DNA of 64,000 nucleotides from Cheiracanthium punctorium. Taxonomy: Eukaryota; Arthropoda; Arachnida; Araneae; Cheiracanthiidae. Each line of letters begins with the position of its first letter. Position 1 is the first letter of the stretch. The notes under the pieces were generated by a model. It worked only from the letters and a program-made list of their open reading frames with translations, was not told where the DNA came from and did not search any database. This document shows, one piece after another, positions 12,641 to 26,030 of the stretch. Both the position numbers and the translations under genes were made by a program. The stretch covers positions 1,578,533 to 1,642,532 of the forward strand of contig JAWZYV010013175.1 of the NCBI GenBank assembly GCA_038373885.1. The letters are read 5' to 3'.

Positions 12641-12722
12641 ACTCTGGACTGACACACTAAAGCAATCTATCATGTTCAGTGTCAATCACTCGGCCATGGT
12701 GGGTTCTATTCATTTCGGTGGG

Positions 12723-12972
12723 AGGAAAACGCACCCGAAAAAAAAAACGCACAATATTGAGGGGGTTTATTTTTTTGGATGAGTGTGGGTGGGTTGGCCC
12801 TTGGAATAAAAAAATGTAAGAAAGGAGTGGACATCTTAAAGTGCGCTTTTTGGTGATGTGATTTTTTTTTGGTTTGTTTTTATATCATTTCTACACTAAC
12901 ATGCGTCACACTCTGAATGCCTCCCCCCCCTCAAATAGAAACACTTGTATTTTCACTTAGCCTTCAGTTAAA
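12723..12972 (-). repeat. Repeat family A, copy 3 (inverted)
   Basis: Carries 'cgcacaatattga', the reverse complement of the family end, then a G/T-rich body and 'cactctgaatgcc' followed by a C run. The last 28 bp match 283-310 inverted. Confidence 0.55.
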
Positions 12973-13029
12973 TACTAGGTTAAAATTTGCAGAAGAGGCA
13001 GGTGAGGGCATTCAATTGACTCCGTTAAG

Positions 13030-13060
<31 letters not shown>

Positions 13061-13069
13061 TTATCAAAA

Positions 13070-13287
13070 GGGCAATGAGGCGTTTCGGACGGCCATGGGG
13101 CTACTGGAAAAGTTATCTGAATAGCAATTTCCAATAGAGATAAACACAAAATACACTAATGTACCTCTGTTTACGCACTTTTGGAAGCCCACTTGTTTCT
13201 CACATTTTTCATTTCACGCCCCCCCCAACCTCTCAACTAAAAAAATAAACCCATTCAAAGTATGCGCTTTTTTTCCGGTGCGCATAT
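13070..13287 (+). repeat. Repeat family A, copy 4
   Basis: Starts after a poly-A run with 'gcaatgaggcgtttcggacg' and ends at 'gcgctttttttccggtgcgc'. It is shorter than copies 2 and 5. Confidence 0.6.
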
Positions 13288-13974
13288 TTAATCAAAGTTG
13301 GTGAAAGGCAATAAGCTTTGCAATACTAATAATGGTAAAAATATAATTATTAAAACTATTCCAACAAAACTAATTAAACATTAATTTTAATTACAGTTAC
13401 ATATAGCCGATATTTTACATTTTAAGAAAGTAGTTTCAAATAATTTTTAACCAGTTTCTTTAAAAAGGTTTTTTTTTAGCATTTAGAAATGAAAATTTGT
13501 TTAAAAAGTTTTTTAAGAAAGTTTTTTTTTTTAAATTGACTTATAAATACCATAATTTAATTCTGAAAATAAAGCATGTCTAAAATAAGAGAAGTAATAT
13601 TTAAATTAAATACTTTCAAAAATAAAAATATTTATATGTAAATATATGTACTTATAAATCATTCATTCTAAGAATTATTATTTAAAACCAAAGAGTTAAC
13701 AAGATAAATTACTATGAATCAGAATAAATTCTTGCACTTATAAAAAGAAAACCAGTATTAACAAGCTACAGCTGATTACAAATCAGACTAAATGTGATAA
13801 CATATTACAGAGAACGTGCATGTCAAATCTGTGGAGTCTTAGATTCTTTTTTTAGGGTTGCCTGTTAGGCGAGAGATGGTATTTAAAATTTTTGAAACTG
13901 CTATAATTTGTTACTGAATGACTAGTTTTGGACTTTGTCCAAAGAATACAAACAAATTAAACTATTTAGAGGGG
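13288..13974. other. AT-rich, nothing recognised
   Basis: No gene, RNA gene or element terminus seen. Confidence 0.4.
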
Positions 13975-14312
13975 GAGAAGCGTCATTCAGATTATGAAAA
14001 ATTTAGTATAAAACTGATACAAAAAATTCACAATATTAAAAAAAAAAATCATAAAACGGTAAAGGGCAATGAAGAGTTGCGGACGGCCATGGGCTACTCT
14101 GCGTACTGTATACTTACAAATCAGGCCACTGTTCTTGAAAAAGTTGTCTGAATGGCAATTTTCGACAGAGATAAATACAAAATACACTACTGTACCTCTG
14201 TTTACGCCCTTTTGAATGCCCACTTGTTTCGCACATTTTTTTAAAAATTCATGACCCCCCCCCAAATCTTCTAAAAATACATACCCATTCAATATTGTGC
14301 GTTTTTTTCCGT
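13975..14312 (+). repeat. Repeat family A, copy 5
   Basis: Runs from 'gaagcgtcattcagatta' to 'caatattgtgcgtttttttc', closely parallel to copy 2. It has no coding function; the frames on both strands simply track the repeat. Confidence 0.65.
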
Positions 14313-14649
14313 GATTCATTAATTTCACAGTTGTAGTGAGGTGAGTACTCAGTATGTACTTCGTATTCCGCCTATTCAGTTAAATTTTGACCGAATACTC
14401 GGCTAATACAGATTATTTTATGGAATTTCAGCATTTTATAAACATTATGAAAATGATACATAAATAATTAAGCAAATATAAATAATATATATATATTAAA
14501 ATCTTAAAGGTATTGTTCGTAGAAAGGAAGTCTTCCTCACGGACTTTACGCACACAGGGAAACAAAGTTTGCGCCAAATTTGGTTATGTAGTGTACTTAA
14601 ATATTGAGAGATTTTAGTTTAGTGGTTAAGACAAAGCAATAGGAAGTCT
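14313..14649. other. Nothing recognised
   Basis: AT-rich sequence with a short (AT)n near 14,485. Confidence 0.4.
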
Positions 14650-14800
14650 ATCTACCTAAGGAGGGCATCTTGGGCACAGGATCTCTTTAAGGGTTTCTGA
14701 CGCGTATTCATGCTACATCTGCAGAAAATCGTCCAAAACTGCAGAGAGTTAGATCCGCAGCCGTGGGATAGGACAAAACCAAGGACCTTTACACTTCGGG
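14650..14800 (-). repeat. SINE relic (family S2)
   Basis: On the minus strand, 'cacggctgcggatctaac' is followed by 'cagttttggacgattttct', the body pattern shared with 42,400-42,545 and 43,842-44,160. No clear target duplication. Confidence 0.4.
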
Positions 14801-14914
14801 GAGATTTAAGAGATAATCTTATAAAGATGCTGTGCATCGTCATTAATTTATTTTTCGGAGAACCTGTAAAAAGTTTAAAATTTTTCCCCCAACTTTTAAC
14901 TGAAGTGTAAACAG

Positions 14915-15001
14915 TTATAAACGTTTATATACTTAGAAACGTTTATATACGTTTTATAAGCACTTAGAAACGTTTATATACACAAACGTTTATATACGTT
15001 G
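14915..15001. repeat. Tandem 'aaacgtttatata' units
   Basis: Five closely spaced copies of a 13-base word, some separated by 'cgttttataagcacttag'-like spacers. Confidence 0.75.
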
Positions 15002-15239
15002 TGCTAGAAAAGGATGAAAGGATGAATGTATCCGTATTGAAAGGCAGTAATGTATCGATATTCTTTTGAGTGCTCCTGTAGAACGCTACATACTGTGATG
15101 GAGATCACATATCTAATTTAATAATCATTTACTTTGGCTTTCTTTAATGTAATCTATCCAAAATCCAGAATTCTAAATCACTTCTGTTTTTCATTTTTCT
15201 GCCATTTCCGCTTTTAAATCTGTATATTTGCTTTTCCCC

Positions 15240-15640
15240 GTATGCACTATTCTTACTTGTTTATTCGTCTCTTCAGACCGGTGAGCTAAAAATAGAATAT
15301 ATTTGCGTCCGTTTGCAAAATCAACGTACTTTTGGATTCCTCTCCTTTGGCTTGGTGTTGGCGTGTTTATTATTTGTTGTCCTTCCGACGTCTTTAAAAT
15401 ATTTGCCCGCGATTACGTCATTTTTAATTTTATTGGATTAACTGTTAAGGTTACTCTGGAATTGGCGTTATTAATCTCAGCCAGGTGTTTGTTCTCGCCG
15501 ATGTGTAATTCTGTTCTGGCGTAATTTTTAAGCCATTCCATCTTAATTGCACTGTCCATATGGGACGTCATTTTATTTTCGCTGAGCCACCACCGCCCGT
15601 TATAATAATGTTTCAATAGTATATGTTTAATAAAACAGTT
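15240..15640. other. GC-richer island with unassigned open frames
   Basis: Stands out from its AT-rich surroundings. Minus-strand frames here give plausible but unrecognised peptide (residues such as KMEWLKNYARTELHIGENK), with further open sequence upstream in a shifted frame. It could be a decayed transposon or host exon. No domain, start context or partner exon supports a gene call. Confidence 0.25.
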
Positions 15641-16544
15641 TTTCAGTATTTAACGTCTTTTTATTATATTGCAACTAAGTGTATCGAACTTGGATTTTCA
15701 TATGTCACAACGCAAGTCTTGATAATTTAAAACAGCCTGACAAAATAACTTCTTTACACATACACTATTTTCTATCGAGGTCATTACGTGATGATCCTTA
15801 ATAACATATATTAACTTTATTTTGTTTGAAACAGACGAATAAGTCTAAAACACAAATATGGGCACCCTCCGGCTCGCTCAACATATCGAAACCCCATATA
15901 AACCATTCAACCTCCGATATAAATCCCAAATATACGGCCTTCGACATCATCCTGAAGTTTGGTCCGCTACTTCGCTAAAATCCTGAAGTTTTTTGGCAAA
16001 TTTTTCGAAGAGTGGCGTATTTTCTAAAATTTTGGATTTTTAAAAATTTCCTTTTAAAGTTCTCTAACTGATTCAGGTTTGTAAACCATTACATTGTACG
16101 CAGTCCATGAGTAAAACTTTTGAAGAGGCATCCTAAAAATTTTCAAGTCACTATGCAACGAGTTATTGATTTTATGTATCATCAATAATAAAAAGGTTCT
16201 TTTAAACTACTCTTCAGTAATATTTTATGAAATAAAAAGTTTGATAAACATACTGCAGAAAGTAAAACTAATACTTCTTTTCAGAGAAGCAACCAAGTCT
16301 TTAAACGTACTTTTCAAATATAATAATTAGCTAATCAAAAACAATTCTAATTATTAGAAAAAATACAAACTAATAAATCCAGAAAAGTTATCTAAATCAC
16401 ATTTCTTACAAAAATAAAGCGATATAGCTAATGTCTGCGTATAAAATAGACATTCGTGATTTGTTAACTCATTTTAGATTTATGTTTCGTTTTAAACGTT
16501 ATAATACGCACAAAATTTAATTTGTTAATTACAAATATATTTAA
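15641..16544. other. AT-rich, nothing recognised
   Basis: No open frame of note and no element end was seen before the Helitron that starts at 16,545. Confidence 0.4.
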
Positions 16545-18792
16545 CTAGCTGCTACCCGCGACTTCGTCCGCGTCGGATTTAGAGTTAGGTCCCAAAAGAA
16601 ATGAAGCATGTGTGAATAACACATATGTTTGCGACAAAAGAAACTGCATTTAAATATTATTTGCTTTTTACTTATTTTATATGAAGTATAATGCGTGGTA
16701 GTATACTTCATTTAAAATAAGAGAGTAAGCAGAGTTACTAAATTTAGATTTTTTTCAGGCATTTGGCGAATACATTTACGACAGTATTTGCTAACTGTTT
16801 TTGTTGTTCTTGTGAAAGAAATATTTATGCTATAGCATGAATTTTAGCCTACGCTAATCAGGAATAGTGCAGCTTTTTCTTAGCGAAAAAGTTTTAGAAT
16901 CGGTTCTATAGTTACAGAGATACCCAGAGAGCGTAATGTATTAGAATTATTTTGAGTGTTCCTGTAAAGGAACTATTTGCACTACATGTATGAATTTTAG
17001 CCTATAATACTCAAGAATAGTGTAGCTTACTAACAGTGAAAAAAGTTTTGGAATCGGTTCAGTACTTACAGAGATACACATAGAGTGTAATGTAATTCTT
17101 ATGAGTATCCCTGTAAAAGAACTATTTGTGATATATGCATAAAAGGTAGCCTATAACACTCAGGGTCCCACCAGTGTCTAAGAAGTTCTACTCTCAAAAC
17201 TGGAAGGCTGGAAGTGCCAGGTTCAACCCCTGGTCGAGCCTGTCGACCTAGCCGCTCGCAGATTTTCGCGGTTTTCTCCAAAACCTCGCGTAAATACGGG
17301 CTAGGATCCCTTAGAAAGTTCCCCACAGAGGAATAACCCATATAGGCCTAGGACCCTAGTGCAGTCAATCGGTCTTAATCCACAAACAAACAAACAATAA
17401 TACTCAGGAATAGTGTAACTAAGTTTTAAATTCGGTTTAGTAGCTATAATTCCATAGAGCGCAATACATTAGAATTATTTTGAATGTTTTTGTAAAAGAA
17501 TTATTTATGCTATATGCTTGAAAGGTTGCCTGTATGTTAATCCAGGGCATAAGCTATCTTCATTACGAATTTTTCCAAATCCGTTCAGCAATTTGTGTGT
17601 GATTCAGTCAAAAACATCTAAACACACAAACGTACACATTTTTTAATGACTATGTCATTTTATCTCTCAATACCCTTATTGAAAAATGTGTCCCAAAAAT
17701 GCGACATAATAAAGCGACATAATTTTACATGTATTTAAATACTATTAGTTCACAACAGCTTTAATATCGAGATTAAAGCAATCTTTAGTCTCGATATTGT
17801 TACACTATTTCGTAAGCTGTAGAATATGCTCCACATGTATTTTTTACATATATTCAAATATTATTAGTTCACAACAGCTTTAATCTATTGTTACAATATT
17901 TCGTAAGCTGTAGAATATGCACCACATGTATTTTTCTATAAATAGGTTACACTCATAAAAATTTCAACATAGGGTTACCAGGCGAAATACGCGAAAGATG
18001 AGCGATAAAATGCCAAGTTAATTAATATAGTTTTAATATGGCAATAATAAAACTAAAAAATTAGGGGGGTTCAGGGGGATCTCCCCCTGACGAGGCTCGA
18101 ACAGCCGAGTTTTTATATTATTGGTAGGATTTGGAAATTTATGAAGTTTAAGAAACACATTTGGACTTTTCTTTCTAATGCTTTTTAATTTGGCGTAAAA
18201 TCAACATAATTTCCATACCATTTCATGTTTTTCAAATGCATGTTTATCTGAAAATAGAATTTCAGCTTTATTTCAAAAGCATAAATCATTTTGTGCGGGC
18301 GATAAAACGGTTTTTAATTAATAATTAGAAAAGTATTTAAAATTTCAACATTCTGAGCCTCAGGTGCACAGTCATGGGCTTCTATGCTCAAATTTTCAAA
18401 GCTCTGCTTTCTGTAGATTTGTCTGGAGAACATTCATTTTTATTATTATTGATAGATAGATTTGGCATAAAACTGGCATAATTTCCGTGGAATTTAATGT
18501 TTTTCAGATGCACGCACGCGCTTCTTTATTGAAGCAATAGCATTCTTGTTAGCTCAAAACATGAATCATTTGATTGATACGGGCGAAACTCGCCAAGCAT
18601 GGCAACGTAAAAACGGTTTTTAATTAATAATTAAAAAAGTAATTAAAAATCTAAAATTCTAATTAGCCTATAACCAACTCCAGGGTCCCCTCTATATCTA
18701 AACCAAAATGCATCCTAATCGATTCAGCGGTTTAGGCGTGAAAGCGTCATAAATAAACAAACTCACTTTCGCATTTATAACATTAGTTAGGA
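16545..18792 (-). mobile_element. Non-autonomous Helitron (minus strand)
   Basis: Read on the minus strand it begins TCCTAACTAATGTTATAAAT (after an A) and ends with a GC-rich hairpin-like 'cgcggacgaagtcgcggg' and CTAG before a T, the arrangement known from arthropod Helitrons. Inside are ~150-bp tandem units containing 'aaagaactatttatgc' and 'caggaatagtgtagc', also found in the Helitrons at 45,320-45,986 and 62,494-63,606. A SINE interrupts it at 17,165-17,396. It has no helicase or Rep coding. Confidence 0.75.
17165..17396 (+). mobile_element. tRNA-derived SINE with (AAAC)n tail
   Basis: A 232-bp insertion in the Helitron flanked by 12-bp direct repeats (ataacactcagg at 17,153-17,164 and ataatactcagg at 17,397-17,408, one mismatch). 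A B-box-like 'ggttcaacccc' lies near 17,220 in a tRNA-like head. The body contains 'gcggttttctcc', and the tail is 'aaacaaacaaac'. Transcription by RNA polymerase III and mobilisation by a LINE are family knowledge, not shown here. Confidence 0.8.
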
Positions 18793-21005
18793 TTAGCACG
18801 CCATTAATACATAAATGCAAGTCTACGAAAAAAAATTAAAACACAAGTAATAGTGTATTTTACATTTTTTTGGTGGACTTGCATTATGTATTATATAGCA
18901 TAATTTACATAGGCACATTTCATTCTGAATAATGTCTGCTATGTGAGAGAAAAAAAAATTTTTTTTTTCAAAGAGAGATAGGAAATACAACTAATAGATA
19001 TGTTAAGAAAATCAAAGAATAGAATGCATATTTTTGGAAATACTTCTTTGTCTACGAATGAGTCTCATAAACGATTATCATTCAGTTCAAAAACTATAAA
19101 ATGACAGCAGCCAGTAACGAGTTAAAATGATTTAACAGTATTTATCTATTCGCGTTATTAAAAAAAACACGATTTGGTCGAAAATTATGATATTTTAAAT
19201 TGAATACATTACTATCTATCATTAATTCACACAGATGATTTTATTGGATTTTTCCACCTAAAAAGGTGCCTGCTGGACGCAAAAAGGAAATTTTCACTTA
19301 TGCGGTTTTTTTTTTTTTTTTTTTTTTTTTGTCGATAGGACAGAACAGTTAAAAAGTTGAAGACATTCTCAAATTTGAATATAAATGTTGGCCATACTGG
19401 CCATCTTTCAGATTTGATTCTTCAATAATGACCGCCCGGCACATTTTTTTTTTTTTTTTTATGTAACATTTATATTGCTGTTTATAGCTGTGAGTGTATT
19501 TCTTATTTTTTACAGCATATACCAATATTATAAACAACTTTTTAGGATAATATTTACAACTAATCAGAATTTTGTAATAAGCATATAAATATTCAATTTA
19601 AAATTTATTTTTAAATAGTCTTTCTTCCAATTAATCAAAAAAATAACCACAGAAACACAAATCTAAGATTAATTTTTAAAACTGGACTTTTGACAGCAAT
19701 TCGTCTAAAAACTTCCTTTATAGAAGTAAATATTATGCATTAATTGTTTATTAACTTTTTAAAACTTCTATGTAATTAGCTTCTGGTGTGCGCTGTGTTA
19801 ATTTGTTTATTTATTGAACATGAAAAGCTAATAGTAATGAAGCAATACACTACTTTACTTAGATTCTTTGATTTAGAGGCGACAATACGTTATTTCGTCC
19901 ATCGTAAAAAGACAAAAATCATGCAATGCGGACTAACAAAATGCCAACTAACTGTAGAGTGTCTTCAAACAGAAAAACCGGAAAGACTATCTCTCTACTG
20001 ACCATACAGTTGACAATGGGAAGAGGGGACAATTTAACGACCTTCAAATTGTCCGGTAACGACTTCACAGGTCTCTGTTTACACCGTCAAAGATCGGGAA
20101 ACCGTATCAGTTAGAAAGGATTGATCAGAAAATAGCACCTTCGCACTTTCTTAACGACCCCTATTTTGCGCTGACTTTTTCTGTGTGTAATTGGCACACT
20201 ATATGCTTTCCCCCATTTTCGGGGAAAAGCGGATAAATTTCAGCTTTGGAAGGATATCGAGTTCACGGAATGCTGGACACTCAACAGTGGGCAAGTGGAC
20301 ACTACACTGTATTTAGGGGTACAAAAAAAGAAGAAAAAAGAAAATTAATGATGTCACAAAAGCATGCTATTTAAAGATATGTAAAATTCCTTTTCAATAG
20401 CAAAAAATGCTCACTTTTATGCACAGAAATAGATATTTCAAAAACTCAAACCTTACATACATTATTTTTCAAAATAAATCAATTTTTATGGTCTAAACTT
20501 TATTCATCTGGGAAGTGCACATGCCCCCTCTGGATCCGGCAACTGGCCTTGGCTTAATATGAAGTTAAATGCAGCTACTTTTTCTTTTACACTCTCAGTC
20601 AGACTAGAGACATCAATGCAAATGCAAGCTGTTTCTCTCTGGCGTTCCCAGATTATCACACTGACAAGGGAGGGGGATAGCCCGCGTCCCCAAATATCCC
20701 AATAATATAGATTAAAAATTCATATATACTGAAATAATAATAATAAACAAAATAAAACAATTTCCTCTGTAACAGTTATTGTTGTATTGTTGTCCATCAC
20801 TAGATCAACTGGGAGACATTTTTTGGATGGTGAACACGATTTGATCAAAGTACAGTAAATTGAAATGCCATTTTTTTTTACCCCGAGTACCAGTTCCTTG
20901 TGCTTTATGTTTTAAAGAAGAAAGAAAATTACAAATTTTTTGTCGGTCCAGGAAAATTTTCTAGCACGCTAAACTTGAGCGCCTTGTAGAAATAAACATC
21001 CCAGA
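18793..21005. other. No gene recognised
   Basis: AT-rich with poly-T runs at about 19,307-19,330 and 19,443-19,460. A more complex patch at 19,790-20,300 has overlapping short open frames without a recognisable domain. No element ends were identified. Confidence 0.4.
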
Positions 21006-21272
21006 CAGTGCCGGATTTAAAGGTGTGGACGCCCTGGGGCAACAAAGGAGTGGTGGCCCCTAATTATTTCTCAAACAAGTTAAGAATTTTTTCGAAGACA
21101 AGTGTGGCGAAGTGGGTTCGCCGTTAACTCATAGCCTAGAAGTCCAGGATTGGATTTCTGAGTTCGATATTCGTTAGGAAATTTTATGTAAAGATGTCTA
21201 TTGTGGGGGCCTCCTCTCTTGTGGAGGACCTGGAGCTGCAGATCCGGTTGCCCTCCCCTAAATCCGGCCCTC
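21006..21272. mobile_element. hAT-like MITE with 8-bp target duplication
   Basis: Ends CAGTGCCGGATTTA and, inverted, GAGGGCCGGATTTA. Flanks are ATCCCAGA (20,998-21,005) and ATCCAAGA (21,273-21,280), an 8-bp duplication with one mismatch. A SINE-like piece with a tRNA-like pattern ('gtgtggcgaagtgg' to 'ccaggattggattt') lies at about 21,100-21,165 inside it. Confidence 0.6.
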
Positions 21273-21280
21273 ATCCAAGA

Positions 21281-21734
21281 CTTAATGTCCATAATGTTAA
21301 TAATACAAATGGATAAAATATTAAAATAAAAATTATTCTTGGTTATATAATCTTGCTCAAGTACATGTACGTAATTTTTTAAAATTCAATGTTGGAAGTT
21401 TTGAAAATGTTTTATGTTGCAAAAACGCAATAGCGGTCAAAAATATGCAGACCCTGATCATACTTAGATGGGGCCCCGGGGTAAGAGGTTATTTTGAGCC
21501 TCTGTACTATTACGGGCATTTAACTTATTTTTGATTGTTTTCTATTTTCCCAGCAAAAAAATAAAACATTTTTAAATAATTCTAAAATTTAATTAAAAAT
21601 TACCCATGTATTTATACTCATTTAGAACAAGACTATGCATTTAAAATTGATTTAATTTTTTTAAAAATTCATTTATATTATTAGCGTATGTGTGCGCCAA
21701 GTTCCGCCTGCCAGAAAATTTTCTTTTCTTCATC

Positions 21735-21773
<39 letters not shown>

Positions 21774-22135
21774 GCTAACTAATGGATATTTTATGATAAG
21801 TATATATGGTCATAAGTTTTCAAAAACGCCTTTAATTTCTATTTTATAATTCTAGTCTTAGAAACCATTATCATTGAGTTAGAAGAACGGAAAATATAAG
21901 TCTCGAAGCCTTTTTATTGTTACACAATTATGATATAGATATCATAAAGGAAATTTAGCTTAACAAAAATTATTATTGTAGCAGATATAAATTTAATATA
22001 CAATTATTAAAGAGATTTGCGAGGCCTCTATTTTTCAGGGGCTCCGGGCTATTGCCCGCGCGTCCGTGTGATAATGAGACTCTGAAAATACTATGTTAAA
22101 ATGCTTGGTATGGTATAGTAAAGGGGGCCCCGAAG
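21281..22135. other. Unassigned, with (AT)n
   Basis: Contains (AT)n at about 21,741-21,770. The block near 21,455-21,490 ('gatcatacttagatggggcc') is repeated inverted near 33,790-33,825, just beyond the palindromic element's host repeat. Confidence 0.4.
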
Positions 22136-23099
22136 CAGTGGCGCACCAATTATTTTAGTTTAGGAGGGGCTAAGACTACAAATATTGATGAACTTGGTTA
22201 GAGTGACCTCGATTATAGTAATAATTCCCTTATAACGTCAAAATTTTCTGTATCACACGCCCATAGAACACAAGGCCACTATCAGTAGTAAGGAACTGGG
22301 GGTTCACCTCATGCGGATCCCATGTTAATTCTGCGGATCCGTTCGGATGCGTTCCCTATGCTGAGCGGGGAAGGGGGCGTGGTCGGAGCGGATGTGAGAG
22401 AGGAAGTTCGAAGGGCTGATAAGAATTTTTTTTCCTTTTTTTCAAATAAGGGGACTTGTAATTTTTTCAGACATTAAGATATTTTACAAATAAGGGGACT
22501 TGGAAAAATTTTTGAGATTGTGATGTATTTTCTAATGAAAATAAGGGACTTTGACATAATTTTAAATAAGCTATACTTTATGAATTAAACCTGAAATAAA
22601 AAATATTATTGTTATAAAATGAGGACCCACCAGCCACCCGGTAGAACGTCTACCGCCTCATTTCAAATAAAAATTCTTACTGTGCCTTTCCCCATCACGC
22701 TAGCCTCGCATGAATGGAGACAGGGCGTAGCACAGAGGATGCGTTGTTGTTTTTGTTTCTTTAAATAATAATTAACTATGTGGAGCAAAGAAACGTACAA
22801 CATCCCCAGGAGGATTTAGTTTTCTTTACCATTTAGTAATAGAACCAATGCAAATTGAATAAATGTTGCTTAATACATACTTCTAATGTTTAGCTAATCT
22901 TTGTATACTTTTCAAGATTATAGCATATATTTAATAAGTAACAGTTTACTAGAATATTAAAGTAGGGTTTTTAAACATTTCTTCTACTGTTAGGGAAGTG
23001 AGAAAATTATACCATAGAAAGATTTTAGCACCTATAGTTTTTACAAATAATGATTTAGATAGAGTATGAACCTTTTTTATCTAAACATTTTTTCTTCAG

Positions 23100-23460
23100 A
23101 GATTTATACCCAATTTAATTTAATTAATTTTACAACAAGAGTTAATTTTTTTTATATTTATTTTTTTTAACCATGAGTTTTAATTTTAAGTTAATAATTA
23201 ATTTTACAACAAATACATTTTTAATCAAAAGTTAATTTATTTTTTAACCAAGTTTTAAATTTTAGTTAAATAATTTTACAACAAATATTTTTCTAAATTT
23301 ATTTTTTTAACCAAGTTTTAATTTTAAGTTAAATAATTTTGCGAGAAATATTTTTTAATCAAGAGCTTTAATTTAAGTACTTTTAATCAAGTGTTTTTTA
23401 ATTTATCAAGAAAAAAAAAATGTTAATCAAGAGTTTTAATTTTTGTATACCGTATTTTTG
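23100..23460. repeat. Degenerate tandem repeat in left arm
   Basis: About six loosely conserved units built on 'ttaaccaagttttaatttta' and 'ttacaacaaata'. The same array is mirrored in the right arm near 32,200-32,580. Confidence 0.7.
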
Positions 23461-24129
23461 TTAAGTAGCCGTTTAACATTAAAGTAGGATATCAATACAT
23501 TTCATCTACTGTTAGGGAAGTGAGAAAATTACACCATAGAAAGATTTTACAAATAATGATATAGTCTTATTTTCTATTGCGAGAAAATCACTTTAACCAT
23601 ATATCCCCCAAAACTCAAGTTTTTGTATACGAAATGTATGAATACTCAAAGTATTTATCTAAACATTTTTTTTCTTACCAACACATTTTTGATAGATTTT
23701 AGACAGCGATTATACTAGCTTATATTTTCTATAGATCAAATTACATTTTTAGTAATCCTACAAAACATTTTTACTGTATATCACAAGTAGTATAACTTGA
23801 TTTATAGAATTTCAATACGATACGAGTTAGATTGTTTATGTGCAACACTAATTTCAGTTTGACTATGAAAGCATAATTTTATACATGAATCAACCTTTTG
23901 AGGGGTATGTACTTAACATATTTTATAGAAAGGTGAGCATAACTAGCACAAACTTTTAGACTAGATAGTACTATTGTTAGAAAGTTGAACTATTGAAGAT
24001 TCGTTTTAGTATATTGCATGCACAGTTTTATACCGCATGTACATAAAATATCTTGCAACTACTTAGATAAAATGATAGTTTTAATCGCAAAAAGTCATCA
24101 TTACTTGAACTAAAAAATACAAGGTTTTT

Positions 24130-24340
24130 ACTTACGTGAAGGGACATCGTGCTAAATCTTCTAGTCTCTCGGCTTGCACCATCATCTATACGGCTAGCAA
24201 GTCCGGAAAATAGAGTAATGATTTAAAATACATTAACCCTACTTCCCGGTCCAACTAGCACATGTTCATTAATTCTTAATACCATCATATTCTGAAATAG
24301 GTATATTATTTTGACACTAAAAACAAAATAACACATTTGA
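24130..24340 (-). other. Possible conserved outward-facing exon in arm
   Basis: On the minus strand, a pyrimidine-rich 'acctatttcag' acceptor-like site near 24,290 precedes ~170 bp ending in a donor-like 'cacgtaagt' near 24,138. The mirrored right-arm sequence (31,350-31,510, plus strand) keeps both sites ('tattttcag' and 'cacgtaagt') although the bases between have diverged. Only very short frames occur, so if transcribed it may be non-coding. Confidence 0.25.
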
Positions 24341-26030
24341 AGATATTAAACGCTTTAAAAGTAATTTTTTTCTTATAACAATTTACCAGATTCACAATAC
24401 TATTTTATGTAGGATAAAATTAGTTAGCAAGCGAAAATTTAATCTTAGTTAGAATTTACTGAAATACAGATACCATGCATGCCTTATTTTCTATTAGGAG
24501 AAATCCCTCAAACCCCAGTTTTCGTATACAAACTGCTTAAAGTACTTCTGCCGATAATGCTATTAATATTAATTACACTGGATTACCAACTTAAAATTTT
24601 GCAAAACACCAAAATACAGAAAAACATGCATTAACAATAACAAAAAAATCACACTTAAAAGTACAACACATCAAAAGTGCAAACTATAAGAACCACATAA
24701 TTATTTTCAATTAGAATTACGGTGTCAACTTATATGTAACTAAAATAATAGAAAATGCTACACTTACAGTAGACTTGTACACGCGAAATAATAATAATAA
24801 TAAAAATACTCACATAATTCACAAAAGAATGATTGAAGTAAAATCCACGTGCATGCGATATCCCTAGTACAGCTGATAAGAAATTGAGAGAGATAAGAAA
24901 GTGCCTTGAGGCCCTACAGAGTCGGTTAAATAACAGTGGGCCAGTTTGCCGATAAGATAAAACCAGGGAGGCTGTTAGGGGTATGCAATTGGGGACACGT
25001 GTTTCATTCTACGTTCAAAAATGGGGACTTATGGATTAAGATGTTTACTACTTAAAAACATGATCTAATTTTTACAAATGCATTGGAACTTTGTATAGGA
25101 TATCTATTGAACACGTATTAAATACATTATGGTTATTCTTCTGATCGACATTATATCCTAAATTAAAATATCAAAGTTAAGCTACAACGATTAATATATT
25201 TTACGTAGTTTAGGAAAATAATGAATCATTAAATTAATTTCTGTGAAACAATTAGCAAAGATCATTGTACTAAAACAAATTATTTTTGCTAAGTTTTGAT
25301 AAATTACAGTAATAAATTATAGGCATTGCAGATGAATGAGTATTCACGTATAAAATAGGTATTTACTATTGAAAAACAGGATCTAATTTTAACAAATGCA
25401 TTGGAATTTTGTATAGGATATCTATTGAACACGTATTAAATACATTATGATTATTCTAATATGAAAAACAGGGTTAAGATTCTTTACTTGCGATGAAAGG
25501 CACTCAATTTTTTATATACTTAAATTTTACATAGACATCCTTTTAATAAATTCATAAACTAAACTTATTGTTTAAAACAATTTTTACAATAATAAACTAA
25601 ATTTTTATTTAATAATGCGATCAACTAAAATTATTAATGAAAACTTGTTAATAAATTAAACATATCAAAATTTTTACACTCAGTTTTTTTTATATACTTA
25701 AATTTTACATACACATCCTTTTAATAAATTCATAAACTAAAACAATTTTTACAATAATAAACTAAAATATTTATTTAATAAAGTCATAAACTAAAATTAT
25801 TAATGAAAACTTGCTAATAAATTAAACTTATTACTCTAAAAGATAGCTAATCACAACATATATCAGAAAAAATATAAGCAATTATAATACCTGGAAAATA
25901 CCGGACAACACTCTTGTTACATGCGGACAAAACATCTGTTTGCTCGGCTAAAGAATTCTTAGGTATCCGTTGCAGGAGAACTTACCTACGCCTAACCTAC
26001 AAACTCTGCAAATTTAACGGCAACTGGTTT

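Noticed and set aside
22278..22285. 8-bp reading (ACTATCAG) of the palindrome's target duplication
   Set aside because: Kept only as an alternative. It would leave the two ends unequal (TAGTAAGG against AGTAGTAAGG), whereas the 6-bp reading gives 18-bp identical ends.
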